A DNA stretch of 64,000 nt, from contig JACDNV010000012.1 of the NCBI GenBank assembly GCA_017656425.1, positions 8,552 to 72,551 on the forward strand. The letters are read 5' to 3'. Shown piece after piece: positions 23,085 to 32,283 of this stretch. The notes beneath the pieces are model-generated. The model saw only the letters and a list, made by a program, of their open reading frames with translations. It had not been told where the DNA came from and searched no databases. Position 1 is the stretch's first letter. The number at the start of each line of letters is the position of its first letter. The position numbers and the translations under genes were made by a program. This DNA is from Candidatus Neomarinimicrobiota bacterium. Its GTDB lineage: Bacteria; Fidelibacterota; UBA2242; B5-G15.

Positions 23085-24503
23085 ATGGTTAGCCGCACCT
23101 GGAGGAATATTCCTCAAGAAAAAGTAGAAGAAATAAAAGAGTTATTACTATGTAATAGTGGAGAGAAAATAGACATAAAAAGTGATTCCGAGTTATGGCG
23201 AATAAAAATATTAAATGCAATCTATATAATGTATAGATCCCGGACACTTTATAGAACTCCTTCGGAAGAAAAGTTTGTAATTGAATTAGATAAAACGGTA
23301 GATAATATTTTAGGCAATACGGATATTATTGAATATGAATATTTTATTGGTCTGGATGAGACGGGGAAAGGTGAAGTATTTGGAAATATAGTACTTGTCG
23401 GGGTTTTGATACCAGTTGAAATAAAAACTGAATTATATCATGTAATTGGGTCAGCTGATACGAAAAGTAATCATCAATACGAATACTGGCAAAAAATATA
23501 TGATAGGATTATGATGTATGGAAAGGATAAGGTTAAATATTCTGCTTTTGAAATTTATCCTGCGCTTATTGATGAGTATAATTTGAATCAATTGATGGAT
23601 GTTTTTTACACAAAAATAATCATAGACCTTTTAAGGAAAGTTGAAATTAATAAAACAAAAATAATAATTGATGATTATGGTGTCGGTGAATTTTTAAAAG
23701 GCATATTAGCAAAAATTAATTCAAATGTTGTAATAGAAAGACAGTCTGAAGACAAATATATAGAAACAAGACTTGCATCAATTATTGCTAAAACGATTCA
23801 AACAAAGAGAATAAGAAATATTTTTTCCAAAAAAGAATATCATATTGATGAGATAGGTATTCCAAGCGGTAATCTCAGTGATAAAAAAACAATTGAATGG
23901 TTAAGAAAATGGCATGAGAATTATGGTGAATTTCCATGGTTTGTCAGGAAATCATATAAAACAGTGAGAGAGATAGAGAAAATACAGGGAAAATTGATAA
24001 AAAAATCACCTACTCTCTGTTTCGATATGGTATTTAAGCCTGATTTAAAAGAATTTTTAAACAGGCAACAAGGAAATCATCAATTAATCGTAAAATGTTC
24101 ACATTGTGGAGGCACAGTTTCGCTTTTGTTTTTAAAATCAGTAGATGATAAAAAGTTTGAGTATATCTGCGCTCTCAGTGATTGTGGTGGAAAAGTAGAC
24201 TGTTTGGAAATACTTTTATTGTTTTATTTTGATTATGTCTTAATTGATATAGATAGAAAAAAAATTAGCATAATTTCACAATTAATTAGGAATCAGCAAT
24301 TTCCGGCTGGGCTTAAGCTGATAATAAACAATTATGCATACAAAGCTATGAGGGAACTTGAAGAGATTGTAAAGCCAGATTTGATAAAATATGAGATTAT
24401 GAATGACGAGAGATTTAATTACAATAATACTATTCTGTTAACTGATAAACAGGACATAAAAAACATTAAAAATTTTGGTTTCCTTATAATTTTAAGTAAT
24501 TAA
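23085..24503 (+). CDS. RNase HII/HIII-like enzyme with C-terminal zinc ribbon and PIN-like domain
   Basis: Residues 1-75 resemble the substrate-binding N-domain of RNase HIII. Residues 85-310 are a type 2 RNase H core: DETGKGE (Asp91, Glu92), IIIDDYGVGEF, then RLASIIAK. That core removes RNA from RNA-DNA hybrids. The extra C-terminus has a zinc ribbon with Cys338, Cys341, Cys362 and Cys367, then a segment with the PIN-domain pattern: VLIDID (Asp388), RELEE (Glu424) and LLTDKQD (Asp454, Asp457). About 160 residues longer than normal. The PIN assignment is inference. A possible promoter is TTGTTG-16-TATATT at 22996-23023. It ends 3 bases from the convergent serpin. Confidence 0.8.
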   Translation: MVSRTWRNIPQEKVEEIKELLLCNSGEKIDIKSDSELWRIKILNAIYIMYRSRTLYRTPSEEKFVIELDKTVDNILGNTDIIEYEYFIGLDETGKGEVFGNIVLVGVLIPVEIKTELYHVIGSADTKSNHQYEYWQKIYDRIMMYGKDKVKYSAFEIYPALIDEYNLNQLMDVFYTKIIIDLLRKVEINKTKIIIDDYGVGEFLKGILAKINSNVVIERQSEDKYIETRLASIIAKTIQTKRIRNIFSKKEYHIDEIGIPSGNLSDKKTIEWLRKWHENYGEFPWFVRKSYKTVREIEKIQGKLIKKSPTLCFDMVFKPDLKEFLNRQQGNHQLIVKCSHCGGTVSLLFLKSVDDKKFEYICALSDCGGKVDCLEILLLFYFDYVLIDIDRKKISIISQLIRNQQFPAGLKLIINNYAYKAMRELEEIVKPDLIKYEIMNDERFNYNNTILLTDKQDIKNIKNFGFLIILSN

Positions 24504-24506
24504 TTG

Positions 24507-25739
24507 TCAGGTCTCCTCTGGTATTTCAATTACCTTACCTATAAACAGGATAGCTCCTGTTAGCTTTTCGTAAATTGCGAAGATAAAGGGTCTGTCAACA
24601 TTTATGTATATTAATTTCTCTTCACCTAATCTATAAAATTCAACGATTGTAGAGGCACTGGCTTCTGTTCCCTGTTCATTAACCTCAATGAAAGTGTTAT
24701 GAATTACCCTGCTTATCCAATAACCTGTTTTGCCAAATATTTTCGTAAAATCAGCTTTATAAAAGTCAAAACATATACCCATTCCGAGGTTTTTTAATGC
24801 GTCATTAAGGAGGGAATTATATTCCAATTTCATCCTTGGCATTTTTAACAATACCGAATCTTCTGGAATTTCGAGGTTATTAATGATTTCATTCCATTTT
24901 TCAATTGTAAAATTTTCCGAAAAGGTATTGATATCGGTCGAACAATCGGGCAGTATAATAATCATATAAAATTTTTCATCATTATATGGTAAACTTATTG
25001 CTGTGTACTGATCAGTAAGATTGATGGGGAACTTATTTTTTTGTGACATCATTTTACATTTTATAGCTTTATTGTTAATAGAAAAGAAATAACCTGGTTT
25101 AGTGTTTGATTCGTCAAATTCATATTTCCATATCCCTTTGTAATATAATGTATTAATTAAATACAAAACTGCAAGAGGTGGAATTCTGTCAAGGGCGTTC
25201 TTGATTGTGCCATGTGTGTTTTCATATATCCAGTTATTTATTGAATCTAATGAATTTGGATCATTAAAATCTATTTCCCTATACTCAGCGTGATAATATT
25301 CCTGACATAAGTTTACAAATGATTGTAATATTGGAACAGGTATATGCTTCCATATAGAATTAGCAATTTTAATTATAGTTTCGGTATCAAGATTTGAAAA
25401 GTAGTCTAAAAGGTTTTTAAATGCTATGTTAATTTCCTCATCGTTATAATTTTCGAAATCAAGTACCTTTCTCATTGAGTCTTTCGTAGCACCATTGGCT
25501 CCATTATATGCCATAGCTAGTGGGATAGCAACGCTGAGTGGGGAGATAATTACGTTAGAGTCTGGTGAATTTCTGGAAATTTCTCTGAAGAGTTTGAGTC
25601 CAAAAGTGTTAGCATTGTAGGCAATTGATATTTCATTTGTTGTGATTTTTATTGAAGGCTCCCCCGAGTTATCGTTTACTGTCTGACATGAGAAGATTAA
25701 AGATAATACGATACAGCTTATTAAAATTTTTGTTTTCAT
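24507..25739 (-). CDS. Serpin (serine protease inhibitor), lipoprotein
   Basis: 410 residues, a complete serpin. A lipoprotein signal (IVLSLIFSCQ) is followed by ISPLSVAIPLAMAYNGANGATKDSM, the shutter region, YLINTLYYKGIWKYEF, and the hinge of the reactive-centre loop VNEQGTEASAST with small residues as needed for loop insertion (inhibitory type). It closes with the signature VDRPFIFAIYEKLTGAILFIGKV. It probably protects the cell surface from proteases, its own or foreign. It lies immediately downstream of a decayed paralogue in the same orientation. Confidence 0.96.
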   Translation of the reverse strand: MKTKILISCIVLSLIFSCQTVNDNSGEPSIKITTNEISIAYNANTFGLKLFREISRNSPDSNVIISPLSVAIPLAMAYNGANGATKDSMRKVLDFENYNDEEINIAFKNLLDYFSNLDTETIIKIANSIWKHIPVPILQSFVNLCQEYYHAEYREIDFNDPNSLDSINNWIYENTHGTIKNALDRIPPLAVLYLINTLYYKGIWKYEFDESNTKPGYFFSINNKAIKCKMMSQKNKFPINLTDQYTAISLPYNDEKFYMIIILPDCSTDINTFSENFTIEKWNEIINNLEIPEDSVLLKMPRMKLEYNSLLNDALKNLGMGICFDFYKADFTKIFGKTGYWISRVIHNTFIEVNEQGTEASASTIVEFYRLGEEKLIYINVDRPFIFAIYEKLTGAILFIGKVIEIPEET

Positions 25740-25740
25740 T

Positions 25741-26871
25741 TTAATTTCCTCCTCTAATATTATGGCTTTTTTTAAATATTGATGTTCTTCTGGTTATTTC
25801 TACTATCTTTTCTGCAAATAGAATTGTTTTTGGGTTAATATCATAGGTAGCAAAAATAAATGGTCTATTAGTTTTAATGGTGAATATATCTAATCCACCA
25901 GGTAATTTAGCAGTGTGATGAATATATATAGCGATTGCAGTCAAAGCTTTAACACCTCACTTGTTAACATCGATGTAAGGTTTATGTACCTTTTTCAATA
26001 TAAGGCTATCTATCATAGGAAAGTTGGCTTTAAATAAATCGAGGGTAATTTCCATTTCCATCTCCTTTAGGATATTTTCCAAATATTACTATACCCGGTT
26101 TCAAATTTAAATTTCGGGACATAGAATGCTATGTTTTTTTTGTTCAATAGAGTTAAGAAAGCTTATCTGTGAGTCTGTAATCGGGTTATCAATAACTGAG
26201 TCTAATTTTATATCTATTTTATGAAGGATGATAGTCATGTCAAGTTATTCATTACCACAAGGAAGATTGATGGCTTAAATTTTATTGCCTTCATAATATA
26301 GAAATTCATTGTTCTGATACACCATCTCACAAGATTGAGTGATTCCACCAAATTTATGAAATTTATTTATTTTCATGGGTGCATCAGGGGAGGAGAAATC
26401 TAAATCTTCTACTTTAGCATTAAAATACTTTTTGCCTGTATTCTCGAAGTTCTTGAAGACATTAAATCCTATTTTATACCAGACTGAGTTTGCAATCGAA
26501 AGAGACACACTGTTATCCAGGTATATTAAGTAGTACATTAAATTTTTATATGATTGATTGATTTCATCAATTGATAGTTCACTAAATTTCAAAGTGTCCC
26601 TCATTGCTTTTTCTGTTTTATCGTTTGATTCATTATAGGTCATACCAAGAATATAGTAAATGCTTATTGGTGAAATAAAAATATTCTCTGAATTAATGCT
26701 ATTTGATATTTCTTTGAAAAGTTCTAATCTAGATTCGTTGGAATTTTCCGTCAGGTTGATTTCTTGAGGCGAGAGTTCTATGTTTTGATTTACAGGTTCA
26801 TCTGAAGCTTTATAAAATGACAGAGATATTATTAGTAATTGAAATATCACTATTAGGTATATCTTTTTCAT
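25741..26871 (-). pseudogene. Decayed serpin paralogue (deletion, frameshifts and premature stop)
   Basis: The 5' part (26871-26275) encodes a signal peptide and the N-terminal serpin half (FISPISIYYILGMTYNESND). It then jumps from a helix equivalent to INNWI directly to a segment equivalent to KCKMMSQKNKF, losing about 55 residues. Downstream, pieces in shifted frames match the intact neighbour: DMTIILHKIDIKLD, FYVPKFKFETGYSN, and DLFKANFPMI to VHKPYIDVNK. Here a TGA replaces the hinge Gln, and the frame then reads on to TNRPFIFATYD (to 25741). The copy cannot make a working inhibitor. It arose by tandem duplication, given its order and orientation. Confidence 0.9.
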
Positions 26872-27124
26872 GCTTTCATTTATATTTACGATTTAATATA
26901 TATTGTATGTTTCAAAAAATCAATAGGTTAGCGCCAATTTCTACTTTATAAAGATGGGATTATTTCAACAATAACATCTTCTTTCTTTTAATTAATTTGT
27001 TATCAATGGTTATTCTTTAAAATATATTCCGGTAAGAAAAAGTATAATCATTAAAATGAACTATGTAATGATTTGCTTCTTTATATTCGTTGATTAGTTT
27101 GGGCAATTATTCATACAAATATTT

Positions 27125-28642
27125 TTACTTATTGTATAAAACTTTTTTGATGTATATTTGATTGTTAATTTCTAAAGTTATTAAGTAAAGTCCCGAGGGA
27201 GTATTGTGATCTGGATACCATATCGTATTATATTTGCCCTTTGTTCTATATTCTGAAGTTAAAATTTTTATACTTCTTCCCAATATATCGTAAATGATTA
27301 GATTTACTTTTCCTGGCTTTTCCAAAAAATACTCTATGATGGTGGAAAAGTTAAAAGGATTGGGATAGTTATTTAATATTTCTTTATACTTTATATAACC
27401 TTCATTCAGCGCTATTTTTGTTTCATAATTCGTTTCGATAGCTCCAATATCTGGAGCATAACCGTGATATTCAATACCTACATCTACCCCTGCGTCGATT
27501 AAGTCACTTTCTGGTGATGGCTTTAAAAAATCTATGTCAGGTAGGCTTCCGTCTTCTTTTCTTGGTTTTTCAAGATCAGACGTACTGAGACTTGTAAAAT
27601 CATCATCTGATAGGTGGATACCTCCAGTCCAGCTGTTTGCTGATTGGATGGCAAAATTACCCAATTCTACTTTTCCGTTGTAGGATAGGCAGTTCTTGAT
27701 AATAAGTTTGTTACCTGAATCGAGTTCCTCTTTTATTCTATAGTTAGATTTAAGATTGCCATAACTAGAGCAATTATAGAGTGTCATTGAACCTCTATTA
27801 TTATTTTGATCGAATCCTTTGTTTTTATTGTCAGCTGCAATACATCTAATCAGTGTGAAATGATACCTTAACTTATTACCACCCATTTTAAACCCATTGC
27901 CGTCACCGTTTTCTGGATTTGTTCCGTCTTTAAGCCACCCATTCTTAAAACTCCAGCAATTTTCCAATGTAGCAGATACACCAGTCGTACTACGAAGGTA
28001 TCCATCCCATCCGTCGTCGCAATTTCCCCAAGCTCTGCATCCATAGAAGTAATTGCCTGTACCGACATCGAGCTTAGGAGCAAATCCGTCGGCATCTTCA
28101 TAATCTGGTGGGTCGGCATTGTAGTAGGAATCGCAGTTTATGAATTTGTTATATGAAGCTCCATGTCCAAGTTGAACTCCAGAATCATTGTTATCATGGA
28201 AAGAGCAATTTTCAATAATATTGCGAGAACCATCGTCAATGTATAAACCGTTATCCCCTGCACCTTTTACTTCAAGCCCTCTAATATGCCAGTAGCTTCC
28301 TTTCAAAACAATTCCACGTGATCCAAAGCTTTCACCATAAAAATCTAATATTGGTTTTTCATTCTCATAGGCAAAAATATGAAAATATCTTTCCTGAACA
28401 CCACTTTTTTGGATATATAATGTATTACTATAGTAGTAAACTCCATTGCGAAGGTAAATTGTATCGCCAGGGTTAGATATAGATATTGCTTTGGTAATTG
28501 TTTTAAATGGGCTATTAATTATACCTTGGTTATTATCATCGCCAGAGGGAGAGACAAAGACTTCTTTTGCATTGATGCATATTGAAGATAATATAAGTAA
28601 AAAAGCTAATGTGAGTTTTGCCGATTTGAGATTATAATACAT
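27125..28642 (-). CDS. Secreted PL9-type pectate lyase-like beta-helix protein with type IX sorting domain
   Basis: 505 residues from the ATG at 28642, which has AAGGGG upstream and opens directly into a signal peptide (LTLAFLLILSSICINA); a longer in-frame start at 28699 is less likely. The beta-helix carries the PL9 signature ADGFAPKLDVGTGNYFYGC with CDDGWDGY (calcium-binding Asp residues and the candidate catalytic Lys). The last 80 residues are a Por/T9SS C-terminal sorting domain (NYPNPFN, then VNLIIYDILGRSIK, to PSGLYLI). The substrate is probably a polyuronide such as pectate. Nothing else of T9SS is in the window. Confidence 0.88.
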   Translation of the reverse strand: MYYNLKSAKLTLAFLLILSSICINAKEVFVSPSGDDNNQGIINSPFKTITKAISISNPGDTIYLRNGVYYYSNTLYIQKSGVQERYFHIFAYENEKPILDFYGESFGSRGIVLKGSYWHIRGLEVKGAGDNGLYIDDGSRNIIENCSFHDNNDSGVQLGHGASYNKFINCDSYYNADPPDYEDADGFAPKLDVGTGNYFYGCRAWGNCDDGWDGYLRSTTGVSATLENCWSFKNGWLKDGTNPENGDGNGFKMGGNKLRYHFTLIRCIAADNKNKGFDQNNNRGSMTLYNCSSYGNLKSNYRIKEELDSGNKLIIKNCLSYNGKVELGNFAIQSANSWTGGIHLSDDDFTSLSTSDLEKPRKEDGSLPDIDFLKPSPESDLIDAGVDVGIEYHGYAPDIGAIETNYETKIALNEGYIKYKEILNNYPNPFNFSTIIEYFLEKPGKVNLIIYDILGRSIKILTSEYRTKGKYNTIWYPDHNTPSGLYLITLEINNQIYIKKVLYNK

Positions 28643-28837
28643 AATTCCCCTTAGAAAAAATCGAGGTGTAATATCGGTAAAAATGCAGTCTAATTCCAAT
28701 TAAATTTTTTAAAAGGTTTAATTTTTATTTAAATTGATTTACCAAAAGTTATTCATATCTATATTATTTTATCCAATTAATTTTTCTTAAAGTTGAGAAA
28801 TAAATTCTAAAAAAATTATCAGTTTTTAAAAAATATT

Positions 28838-28866
28838 TTGTATTGTAATCTTGAAGAGTATATATT
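28838..28866 (+). promoter_or_regulatory. Candidate sigma-70-type promoter of the hydrogenase operon
   Basis: TTGTAT, a 17-base spacer and TATATT lie 130 bases upstream of the first hydrogenase-operon gene. The -10 is good, the -35 is weak. The background is AT-rich, so chance is a real alternative. Confidence 0.3.
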
Positions 28867-28874
28867 TCGCCGAT

Positions 28875-28890
28875 TGGCATAGGAATTGAA
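28875..28890 (+). promoter_or_regulatory. Candidate sigma-54 (-24/-12) promoter of the hydrogenase operon
   Basis: TTGGCATAGGAATTGAA matches the sigma-54 pattern TGGCA-N6-TTG with the GG and the -12 dinucleotide 10 bases apart. The -12 reads GA instead of GC, a serious mismatch. It would start transcription near 28900, about 95 bases before the first gene. Sigma-54 control of hydrogenase operons is known in enterobacteria. Confidence 0.3.
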
Positions 28891-28995
28891 ACTTCATTAT
28901 TCTGATGATAATAACTGTTTGCGGTAGTAGACTAAATCTAAAATTCATTGATTAAAAAATAAGTCGGATAAGAAGTCTAAGTAATTGGGGGTGGT

Positions 28996-30027
28996 ATGCT
29001 CGTAAAGATTAAAGACTTTTTTGCATTTTTATATCTATGCAAGGAGAAAAATATTCTGGATGTTACAAGTGTATTACTTCCTGCAAATTCGGGAAATGAT
29101 GAATTATTTTTAGATGAGCTTGCAAGCGATGGCGATTATATTATAGATTCATATAGACCTGTTGATCCTATAAAAGTTATCTTTTATCGAATAAGAGAGA
29201 GGATTTATCCTGAGGAGGAAGTAAAAGGCAAGAGGATAATTCTGGGTGTAAAGAATTGTGACCTGAAGGGACTACTATTGCTGGACAAAGCACTTATAAA
29301 TGATGATTTTGTTGATCCAGTTTATAAAGAATGGCGTGATAACACGATTATAATAACGAGCGATTGTTTGCAAATAACCGATACCTGTCATTGTAACCTT
29401 GTCGGGGGTAAGCCTTATTCAGAGGAAGGTTATGATATCAATTTATCGAGAGTAGGAGATAGCTACTTTTTAACTATTGGAAGTGGAATTGGTGAAAAGT
29501 TTGTAAATGAGATGAAAAAAGTGATAAAACCTGTCACATATAGTGATGAGATTTTGAAATTGATTGAAAGTAATAGAAAAAAAGTGATGAGTAAACTTGA
29601 GGAACAGAACAAAGAATTTGAAAGAAAACCTGATTATGATAAACTTGAGAAAGCTGATATAGAGACATGGATAGTAGAGTCTAAGGATTGTGTCGGATGT
29701 GGTGGTTGTAACAATATCTGTCCCACCTGCTATTGTATAATAATTAATGATGAATCTGATGATAAAGATTTCATAAAAGTAAGGTCTTATGACTCCTGTC
29801 AATTGACCGGTTATGCACGAGTTGCAGGAGGTGCAAATCCGAGACCGAAGATATATCAGCGTTTTAGAAATAGATATCTGTGCAAATTTCTTTATATGAA
29901 ATATAATTTTGATCTTTTAGGTTGTACAGGTTGCGGAAGATGTATAGATGTGTGTCCTGGAAATATAGAATTTAGAGGTGTTGTTAAAAGAATTATGGAA
30001 AAAGAATTAAGTACTCAGGAGGTATAG
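28996..30027 (+). CDS. HydB-like iron-sulfur subunit (sulfhydrogenase beta type) of hydrogenase complex
   Basis: 343 residues. The N-terminal half carries a conserved redox domain with GVKNCDLKGLLLLD, where HydB/AsrA proteins bind an Fe-S centre, and ITSDCLQITDTCHCN. The C-terminal half has two ferredoxin-like 4Fe-4S motifs: CVGCGGCNNICPTCYC (about 233) and CTGCGRCIDVCPG (about 315). In soluble sulfhydrogenases this subunit passes electrons between the flavin subunit and the hydrogenase. Here it is the first gene of a membrane hydrogenase operon, two bases before the HydG-like gene. It starts at an ATG after GGGGGTGG. Confidence 0.88.
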   Translation: MLVKIKDFFAFLYLCKEKNILDVTSVLLPANSGNDELFLDELASDGDYIIDSYRPVDPIKVIFYRIRERIYPEEEVKGKRIILGVKNCDLKGLLLLDKALINDDFVDPVYKEWRDNTIIITSDCLQITDTCHCNLVGGKPYSEEGYDINLSRVGDSYFLTIGSGIGEKFVNEMKKVIKPVTYSDEILKLIESNRKKVMSKLEEQNKEFERKPDYDKLEKADIETWIVESKDCVGCGGCNNICPTCYCIIINDESDDKDFIKVRSYDSCQLTGYARVAGGANPRPKIYQRFRNRYLCKFLYMKYNFDLLGCTGCGRCIDVCPGNIEFRGVVKRIMEKELSTQEV

Positions 30028-30029
30028 AT

Positions 30030-30857
30030 ATGCAGGCTAATAATCCATACAAAATAACTCGAGCAGAAGTTACAGATATAATAGAAGAATCTCCCACAAT
30101 AAAGACATTTCATCTAAAGCCAGAGGTTCCAATTCCATTCAAGACCGGGCAGTTCATTCAGTTCTCAGTAGCAGGGATAGGGGAAGCTCCATTTACGCCA
30201 TCCTCACCTCATCACATCAGTGAAGAGATGGATGTGACAATAATGAAGGCTGGTTTTGTTACCGAACATATCCACAATTTAAAAAAAGGTGATATAGTTG
30301 GTGTAAGGGGGCCATTTGGTACATGGTATCCTCTGGATAAATTTAAAGGGAAAGATATTTTAATAATGGGTGGTGGTGTAGGGATGGCGCCTACCAGATC
30401 ATTATTTCTTACTTTATTAAATGATTTAGAGAATTATAACAGTATTACATTTTTATGTGGAGCACGGTCTCCTGAAGATATGATTTATAAATATCAGATA
30501 GATGAATGGAGAAAACACAAAAATGTTAGGGTATTGAGAACTGTTGATAGAGTATCTGATGGACAAAGCTGGGATGAAGATGTTGGGCTTGTTACCAAGC
30601 TACTTGAAAAGATTGATATAGATCCAAAGGGCAATCCTGTGGTAGTTTGTGGACCCCCAATAATGATGAAATTTGCCACCATGGACCTTATAAGATACGG
30701 TTATACTCCCGATAATATTTATCTATCTATGGAAAAGAAAATGTATTGTGGTATAGGTCAGTGCAGGCATTGTGTAATGGGAAAATATTTTGTATGTAAA
30801 GATGGACCAGTTTTTACTTATGAAACGATAAAAAATGAGGAGAATATTTGGGAATGA
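30030..30857 (+). CDS. HydG-like FAD/NAD(P)-binding oxidoreductase subunit (sulfhydrogenase gamma type)
   Basis: 275 residues of the ferredoxin-NADP reductase/PyrK fold: a flavin domain (FKTGQFIQFSVAGIGEAPFTPSS), an NAD(P) domain (ILIMGGGVGMAPTRSLF, VVCGPPIMMKF), and a C-terminal four-Cys Fe-S site (CGIGQCRHCVMGKYFVC) as in HydG and PyrK. It should exchange electrons between NAD(P)H and the HydB-like subunit. Its position at the head of the Mbh-like operon argues that this hydrogenase is connected to the NAD(P)H pool. Confidence 0.92.
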   Translation: MQANNPYKITRAEVTDIIEESPTIKTFHLKPEVPIPFKTGQFIQFSVAGIGEAPFTPSSPHHISEEMDVTIMKAGFVTEHIHNLKKGDIVGVRGPFGTWYPLDKFKGKDILIMGGGVGMAPTRSLFLTLLNDLENYNSITFLCGARSPEDMIYKYQIDEWRKHKNVRVLRTVDRVSDGQSWDEDVGLVTKLLEKIDIDPKGNPVVVCGPPIMMKFATMDLIRYGYTPDNIYLSMEKKMYCGIGQCRHCVMGKYFVCKDGPVFTYETIKNEENIWE

Positions 30858-31357
30858 AGAGATTATTAATTGATATACCGAAGTTAATTGAATCAGGTAA
30901 ATCGGTAGAAGATATTAAATGTGAATATTTTTATCACAGAAAAAATCCGGGGCATTTTTCGTTACTCGAGGTGGCAGAATTTGCGGTGTATTGCAGACAG
31001 TGTAAAGAGGCTTTTTGTGTGCTTGCATGTCCAAAGGAGGCTTTAGAAAGAACGGAATATGGTTTGATAAAAAGATACAATATGCGATGTGTGGGTTGTA
31101 AAAGTTGTGTGCTTGCATGTCCTTTTGGAACAATATTCCCCGATGTCATTAATTACATTACTGCTAAGTGTGATTATTGTTTAAAACAGCTGGAAAAAGA
31201 TGCCGAATACCAACCTCTATGCGTAAAAACTTCTCCTGACGGTTCACTTCAGATGGTGGATATTGAGAAGGAAGATCCAGAAAATTACATTTTCTTTTAT
31301 GGAGAACATTTAGCGATCAAAAGCAGAAGTTGGCGACATAAGGAGGAAAAGGTATGA
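30854..31357 (+). CDS. Polyferredoxin-type electron-transfer subunit (HycB/CooF-like)
   Basis: 167 residues from the ATG at 30854 that overlaps the previous stop; a TTG at 30848 with GAGGAG five bases ahead is an alternative start. Cluster motifs: CRQCKEAFCVLACP, CVGCKSCVLACPFG, and a further CDYC with a later Cys (PLCVK), enough for three or perhaps four 4Fe-4S clusters. It probably bridges the HydBG-like pair and the membrane hydrogenase module. It overlaps the next gene by four bases (ATGA). Confidence 0.88.
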   Translation: MKRLLIDIPKLIESGKSVEDIKCEYFYHRKNPGHFSLLEVAEFAVYCRQCKEAFCVLACPKEALERTEYGLIKRYNMRCVGCKSCVLACPFGTIFPDVINYITAKCDYCLKQLEKDAEYQPLCVKTSPDGSLQMVDIEKEDPENYIFFYGEHLAIKSRSWRHKEEKV

Positions 31358-32280
31358 ACTGGTGGTATTTGTTTTATCTTCTTGTTTTCCCGGGTCTGAT
31401 TTTTACGGCGGTTGTAGGACTACTTGTCGGGTGGATTGATAGAAAAGTCTCTGCAAGAGTACAATTTCGTGTTGGACCTCCTTTATTTCAAAACTTTTAT
31501 GATTTTATAAAATTACTCGGAAAAGAAACGATAATAGTTAGGAATAGTTTAAAATCACTGTTTGTACTTTCACCTTTAATAGCGTTTGCAACGTTTGTTC
31601 TTGTTTCCACGATCGTAGGAGTACCATTATTCTTCGGTGAAAGTTTTTATGGTGATATATTTGTTGTTATGTATTTATTAATGATTTACTCTGTAATGGT
31701 AATACTCGGTGGAGCATCGACAGGGAATGTTTACTCAAGCCTTGGTGCTGGCAGAGAAATAAAGTTACTGCTAGCAGATGAGCTTTCATTCATTCTGGTA
31801 TGTCTTATCCCAATAATCAAATCGGGATATAAAATAAAATTAGAGGAAATAGTAATTGCACAGTCATCTGTTCCTTTTATTGCTTCTGTATCGGGTGTAA
31901 TTGCATTTATTTTTGGGATTTTGTGTATTCAAGCGAAAATGGTTTTACCTCCCTTTCATATACCAGAAGCTGAGACTGAAATTGTCGAGGGACCATTTAT
32001 AGAATACTCAGGTCCTCTTTTAGGTTTCTGGAAATTGAATCAGTTTATGATGTGGGTATTTTACCCTTTTTTGCTAATCCTATTATTTCTTGGGGGATAT
32101 AATTCTAATGGTTTAGGTCTTTTGTGGTTTATTTTAAAATATATCGGAATAGTGGTATTAATGATATTGATAAAAAATACCAATCCAAGAATTAGAATTG
32201 ATACTGCTATAAAATTTTTCTGGCGGCTTGCTACGCCGATCGTTTTTATTGGTGTTATACTCGCTATATATGGGGTTTAA
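31354..32280 (+). CDS. mbhM: Membrane subunit MbhM/NuoH-like of group 4 [NiFe] hydrogenase
   Basis: 308 residues with about eight membrane helices. It shows the complex I subunit 1 signature: GWIDRKVSARVQFRVGPPLFQ near the N-terminus and the FHIPEAETEIVEGPFIEYSG loop. This subunit links the hydrogenase module to the antiporter-like arm. A strong AAGGAGG precedes the ATG. Confidence 0.93.
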   Translation: MNWWYLFYLLVFPGLIFTAVVGLLVGWIDRKVSARVQFRVGPPLFQNFYDFIKLLGKETIIVRNSLKSLFVLSPLIAFATFVLVSTIVGVPLFFGESFYGDIFVVMYLLMIYSVMVILGGASTGNVYSSLGAGREIKLLLADELSFILVCLIPIIKSGYKIKLEEIVIAQSSVPFIASVSGVIAFIFGILCIQAKMVLPPFHIPEAETEIVEGPFIEYSGPLLGFWKLNQFMMWVFYPFLLILLFLGGYNSNGLGLLWFILKYIGIVVLMILIKNTNPRIRIDTAIKFFWRLATPIVFIGVILAIYGV

Positions 32281-32283
32281 AAA

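Noticed and set aside
28875-28890. A segment ending GGAATTGAAAC that resembles the end of a CRISPR repeat
   Set aside because: Only one copy is present, with no spacer-repeat spacing and no cas gene in the window. A promoter-like element is the better reading.
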